A DNA stretch of 16,840 nt from an uncultured Alphaproteobacteria bacterium (GTDB taxonomy: Bacteria; Pseudomonadota; Alphaproteobacteria; RF32; CAG-239). Made by a program: the position numbers and the translations under genes. The notes below the pieces were generated by a model that worked only from the letters and a program-made list of their open reading frames with translations, searched no databases and was not told the DNA's origin. Shown in pieces: positions 14,402-16,840 of the stretch. Numbering within the stretch: position 1 is the stretch's first letter; each line of letters opens with the position of its first letter. The DNA lies in the NCBI GenBank assembly GCA_900551585.1, contig URWU01000010.1:1-16840 (forward strand), given 5' to 3'.

Positions 14402-15223
14402 ATGACTAATTTAACAACCAAAATCTTCGGAGCAAGCCTGAGCGCTCTGGCTTTCTCCCTGCCGGCAACAGCCCTCGCCCAAACCTGCGTTCCTCCTCCG
14501 ACCTGTGATGAACTCGGTTTCATTAAAACGGCAACAGACTGCGCCGGAAAAACAATCCTCAAATGCCCCTTTGATCAAGGTCAGGTCTATTGCCCCGGTT
14601 ATGAAGAAAACTCTGAAACCTATAATCTCGGCGACACCTATATGATTAATGGTCTGCCTATCGGTAAAGTTATTGAAGTTTCAGACTGCAGCGGCGGCAC
14701 TGTTTCTGATGAGATTACAGTCGCCCAATGCCTTTCTAACAGCGGATGCCCGAAATATTCAAAGGATTATACCGGTAGCAGTACTTACACTTGGACTTGT
14801 AATGGTAACAATAAAGTTATCGCGACAAACAGTACCGGCAATACCTCAGACTTTGCGAAAACCTGCAACTATAAAAGTTCCAGCAACCAAGGCTGTAAGC
14901 ATGGTACAATTGCTACCACAGGTACCAGAACCGGAACCATCGCCGAGGCCTCAAAAGGCTGTTCTGAAATGACAACCGGCGGCTTGTCTTGGTATCTGCC
15001 GACCAATGGCCAAATTGCCAATATCTATACTTATGTCTCAAAATTCAGCGGCCATGTCTGGGATCATACCGGTAAATGCGGTGACAGTGGCGGAGGACAG
15101 GTAAGCTTGCTGGGAAGTAATAACTGCTTTTGTTGCACATCAAGTTGTTACAACTATTCAGCTTGCAATGAAACTGGTCTTAGTAAATATACTATGGGAT
15201 ATTTCTGCGTTGCTGCTTTTTAA
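14402..15223 (+). CDS. Secreted cysteine-rich protein sharing the C-terminal domain of the upstream gene
   Basis: This 273-residue protein has a clear signal peptide with cleavage after ATALA (residue 26). A short Cys-rich N-terminal segment (CVPPPTCDELGF, then CPGY) leads into a domain starting LGDTYMINGLPIGKVIEV, the counterpart of VGDSYYIDGLFVGKIVEV upstream. It contains SWYLPT (196-201) and ends with GYFCVAAF, recalling the Cys-Val ending of FISUMP-type domains. A Cys cluster (NNCFCCTSSC) precedes the end. It follows the upstream gene by 21 bp with AAGGAGA before the ATG, and a strong terminator comes after it, so the two are co-transcribed. Function unknown; an exported surface or adhesion role is inferred from the signal peptide and domain type. 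Confidence 0.82.
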   Translation: MTNLTTKIFGASLSALAFSLPATALAQTCVPPPTCDELGFIKTATDCAGKTILKCPFDQGQVYCPGYEENSETYNLGDTYMINGLPIGKVIEVSDCSGGTVSDEITVAQCLSNSGCPKYSKDYTGSSTYTWTCNGNNKVIATNSTGNTSDFAKTCNYKSSSNQGCKHGTIATTGTRTGTIAEASKGCSEMTTGGLSWYLPTNGQIANIYTYVSKFSGHVWDHTGKCGDSGGGQVSLLGSNNCFCCTSSCYNYSACNETGLSKYTMGYFCVAAF

Positions 15224-15253
15224 CGGAAAGATTTATCTCCGCGATCACCACAC

Positions 15254-15288
15254 AAAAAACCGGTCTGAATCTCTCAGGCCGGTTTTTT
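15254..15288 (+). terminator. Rho-independent terminator of the surface-protein operon
   Basis: AAAAAACCGGTCTG (15254-15267) pairs with CAGGCCGGTTTTTT (15275-15288), 14 bp with one G-U, over the loop AATCTCT and ending in T6. The core and loop are nearly identical to the hairpin at 12459-12496. Confidence 0.92.
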
Positions 15289-15370
15289 ATTATTACGGGA
15301 AACAGCTCAATGCCTTGTTGGGCGCAGTCAAAACATCTCAGCCTTATTACTCGGCTATATTAAAAGGCAC

Positions 15371-15399
15371 TTGCATTAAACGCTTTTTCATCATACAAT
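15371..15399 (+). promoter_or_regulatory. Promoter of the putative toxin/immunity operon
   Basis: TTGCAT (15371-15376), a 17-bp spacer and TACAAT (15394-15399). The predicted start is near 15406, giving a leader of about 25 nt. Confidence 0.5.
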
Positions 15400-15430
15400 T
15401 AGAAGACACTCCACAACAAAGGGTTGTCAT

Positions 15431-16021
15431 ATGTGGGATTGGTCAAATCAGTCATTACAGAAAAAAGCGCCGGATCATACATCGCTGGCGAGTGTTTATG
15501 ATGACATCAATCTCAACCGCCAATCTCATACGCCCGTTCCCACGTCTTATCACCCAAATCCGCTGCAGGACCCTTCTTTCAGTTTTGAGCAAATGCATGA
15601 TTATATTGAAAAAATGCTCCAAAAATATAACCTGACGGAAATGTCGCTCATCGCCTGCGATTACACCCCGCAAACTTGGGAAGAAATGTATAATATCTAT
15701 GGAGATTATCAACGCGCCCGCACAGCTTTTTTGAAGCTGATAGCTTATGCCAACCTCAAAGATTTAATCCGTCTGGGCTTGGATGAAGAAGACATCACGC
15801 AACTCAAAGGCGGCATAACGCCGGAAAACTTTAATACCCACCTCAAAATTCCCTTTGATTTCGGCGGCGACATGAGTTTTAACAATTTTGCCTTTATCCG
15901 CACGCACCATACGCATTCTAATATCCACCGCATTCTTGATATGCAGATTGCCGGCGGATTTTTAATGAGATATAAAAAAATTTATATTCCTTATTTTGAG
16001 GGGAAATTCTATTATGATTAG
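15431..16021 (+). CDS. Putative HNH-type nuclease toxin
   Basis: This 196-residue protein has no signal peptide or membrane segment. Residues 1-50 are polar and Pro/Ser-rich. Residues 51-125 are helical (FEQMHDYIEKML, YQRARTAFLKL). The C-terminal third carries an HNH-like arrangement: His137 in NTHLKIPFD, a GGD turn (145-147), Asn151/Asn152, and a His cluster at 159, 160, 162 and 166 in HHTHSNIHRILD. This matches the pattern H.-K-P-(D/L).GG..-NN-...H..(I/L)H of compact HNH toxins in polymorphic toxin systems. The overlapping downstream gene encodes a SUKH-type protein, a common immunity family for such nucleases. The weak ribosome-binding site (AAAGGG) lies in a small hairpin loop. A delivery domain is not visible. 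The assignment rests on motif and context; an orphan toxin tail or a housekeeping protein is possible. Confidence 0.6.
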   Translation: MWDWSNQSLQKKAPDHTSLASVYDDINLNRQSHTPVPTSYHPNPLQDPSFSFEQMHDYIEKMLQKYNLTEMSLIACDYTPQTWEEMYNIYGDYQRARTAFLKLIAYANLKDLIRLGLDEEDITQLKGGITPENFNTHLKIPFDFGGDMSFNNFAFIRTHHTHSNIHRILDMQIAGGFLMRYKKIYIPYFEGKFYYD

Positions 16022-16454
16022 AGATTACGTCGCCCAATTCAGCAAATTTCCGGGTTGCATCACTTTTCCGCCCTGCGGCGAAGAAGATATCCGCCAAGTC
16101 AGCAGCTTGTTGTCCGCCAGTGGTTTTTCGCCCATTCCGCCGGAATATAAGGAATTGCTGCAAATCACCGACGGCATCTCTTACAACGGCATGGAGTTCT
16201 TTGGAACCCGCAGCCACAACCGCCCCGGCAAACGTTATACTTTTCCCGATTTGGCTGCCTCCACTTTTCACTATGAAGATTATGACTTTTTCAAACGCAA
16301 AACCATTTTGGGCCGCGCTTCCGAATCTCTGATTTTTTATGACAAAAACGGCGATTATTATGCCATTGCCGACCGTCTGACCCTGCGCTCCAACCGCGAA
16401 ACCAAAACTTTCAGCGAAATCCTCCGCCTCTTCCTCGACATCTGCAATTATTGA
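16014..16454 (+). CDS. SUKH (SMI1/KNR4-like) family protein, probable immunity protein
   Basis: This 146-residue soluble protein carries the SUKH signature IPPEYKELLQITDGI (41-55) followed by GMEFFG (59-64), with the usual conserved Gly and aromatic positions and a C-terminal amphipathic helix (FSEILRLFLDI). It resembles YrhA-type members. SUKH proteins often neutralise nuclease toxins by direct binding. I chose the ATG at 16014: GAGGGG (15999-16004) lies 9 nt upstream, and the start overlaps the toxin-like gene's stop by 8 bp, so translation is coupled. The frame also opens from a TTG at 15996, which lies before the ribosome-binding site. Family assignment is fairly secure; the immunity role is inferred from pairing. 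Confidence 0.8.
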   Translation: MIRDYVAQFSKFPGCITFPPCGEEDIRQVSSLLSASGFSPIPPEYKELLQITDGISYNGMEFFGTRSHNRPGKRYTFPDLAASTFHYEDYDFFKRKTILGRASESLIFYDKNGDYYAIADRLTLRSNRETKTFSEILRLFLDICNY

Positions 16455-16600
16455 TTTCTTCAATAGAATAAACAACGAATGTTACAAACCGAGTGACCGC
16501 AGCGTGTTATGGTTGCGATTAACGCAACCATTAGAAGCCAGAGCTAGCCCCATTACAGATAAGTAAAATTTTAACTTTTTACTTATCTGGCATTCGCCCA
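16455..16600. other. Intergenic region with two perfect hairpins
   Basis: ATGGTTGCG/CGCAACCAT (16509-16531, 9 bp, 5-nt loop) and CAGATAAGTAAAA/TTTTACTTATCTG (16556-16589, 13 bp, 8-nt loop) lie between the convergent SUKH gene and tRNA-His. Neither has a T-tract on either strand. They could be RNA 3'-end stabilisers or bidirectional termination aids. No gene is seen. Confidence 0.6.
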
Positions 16601-16601
16601 T

Positions 16602-16633
16602 AAAAAAAACTCCCTGCCTTACGGAGGGAGTTT
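16602..16633 (-). terminator. Rho-independent terminator of tRNA-His
   Basis: On the minus strand AAACTCCCT pairs with AGGGAGTTT over a 9-nt loop and runs into eight T. It begins seven bases after the tRNA CCA end. Confidence 0.93.
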
Positions 16634-16639
16634 CTAATC

Positions 16640-16716
16640 TGGGGCGAACGATGGGGCTCGAACCCACGACAACCGGTACCACAAACCGGGGCTCTGCCAG
16701 CTGAGCTACGTTCGCC
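16640..16716 (-). tRNA. tRNA-His (anticodon GTG)
   Basis: Full cloverleaf on the minus strand: an acceptor stem GCGAACG/CGTTCGC, a D-arm GCTC...GAGC, and an anticodon stem CCGGT/ACCGG with loop TTGTGGT (anticodon GTG). The T-arm is GTGGG/CCCAT with loop TTCGAGC. The extra 5' G (position -1) opposite C73, diagnostic of histidine tRNA, is present, and CCA is encoded in the DNA. Confidence 0.97.
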
Positions 16717-16733
16717 ATTAATTACAGATATGG

Positions 16734-16762
16734 TTTGTACAAACAATCGATTATAAAGTCAA
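16734..16762 (-). promoter_or_regulatory. tRNA-His promoter
   Basis: On the minus strand TTGACT (16762-16757), a 17-bp spacer and TACAAA (16739-16734), placing the start about 10-15 nt before the tRNA. The -10 overlaps the perfect 12-bp palindrome GTTTGTACAAAC (16733-16744). Confidence 0.6.
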
Positions 16763-16791
16763 GCTAAAAATTTTGCATTTTCAATTCTGAC

Positions 16792-16840
16792 CTGTCTCTT
16801 ATACACATCTCCGAGCCCACGAGACGGAGCTACATCTCGT
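16792..16840. other. Sequencing adapter (not genomic)
   Basis: CTGTCTCTTATACACATCT (16792-16810) is the reverse complement of the Tn5 mosaic end. It is followed by the Nextera index-1 arm (CCGAGCCCACGAGAC), an 8-base index GGAGCTAC and the start of the flow-cell adapter (ATCTCGT). Genomic DNA ends at about 16791. Confidence 0.98.

Noticed and set aside
14402..15223. Diversity-generating retroelement target (variable C-terminal domain)
   Set aside because: The domain type and AT-rich 3' end prompted the idea, but there is no reverse transcriptase, template repeat or AAY-codon-rich variable tract in the window.
16482..16718. 78-codon minus-strand ORF across tRNA-His
   Set aside because: Its first half is the tRNA itself and it then reads through the terminator and two hairpins. 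A shadow of RNA-coding DNA.
16589..16720. tRNA-His as an integration site with a partial repeat of TTCGCC(C)AT near 16592
   Set aside because: The similarity is about ten bases and matches the tRNA 5' end rather than the 3' end. There is no integrase and no second attachment repeat.
1..16840. Inverted terminal sequences as ends of a Tn5-like composite transposon
   Set aside because: They carry synthetic index and flow-cell adapter bases beyond the mosaic end, and no transposase gene is present. They are library adapters.
1..16840. CRISPR array, rRNA genes, phage structural genes, insertion sequences
   Set aside because: No regularly spaced direct repeats with unique spacers, no rRNA segments, and no transposase or phage-like proteins were seen on either strand.

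Overview
The window is a 16.8 kb contig with synthetic sequence at both ends. Bases 1-46 and 16792-16840 are transposase sequencing adapters (19-bp Tn5 mosaic end plus index sequence), so native DNA is about 47-16791 and the pseudokinase operon at the left has lost its upstream context. The block rpoH - rluD - small membrane protein (rluD and rpoH in tandem on the minus strand, the small gene divergent) is a gene order I associate with Alphaproteobacteria. Together with the medium-to-low GC and the paralogous cysteine-rich secreted proteins, it suggests an uncultured, probably host-associated alphaproteobacterium assembled from a metagenome. The taxonomic call is inference.

Layout. (1) 91-2627, plus strand: a tail-anchored pseudokinase translationally coupled to a small multi-pass membrane protein, closed by a terminator. 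(2) 2765-4799, minus strand: rpoH (sigma-32) with its own terminator and a promoter containing a perfect DnaA box, preceded by rluD (23S rRNA pseudouridine synthase). (3) 4897-12434, plus strand: an operon-like run of a small membrane protein, an acidic/coiled-coil protein, a 697-residue hydrophilic protein, two membrane proteins sharing a two-helix module (the second with a long linker and a C-terminal domain), and a VirD4/TraG-type coupling ATPase. No relaxase, VirB channel gene or pilin lies in the window. It looks like the coupling/substrate-recognition module of a type IV-like export system whose companion proteins I do not recognise. (4) 12435-12865: a 431-bp regulatory intergenic region with a terminator, a possible operator, a promoter whose spacer is mostly a run of 13 A, and a leader that can fold in two mutually exclusive ways. 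(5) 12866-15223: two tandem secreted cysteine-rich proteins sharing a C-terminal domain. (6) 15431-16454: a putative HNH-type nuclease toxin overlapping a SUKH (SMI1/KNR4) immunity-like gene. (7) 16640-16716, minus strand: tRNA-His with promoter and terminator.

The strongest leads are the bistable leader and A13 promoter upstream of the surface-protein operon, the unrecognised coupling-protein cluster with its duplicated membrane module (which also argues for a TTG start), the pseudokinase, and the toxin/immunity pair. The same hairpin terminator core closes both the coupling-protein operon and the surface-protein operon.
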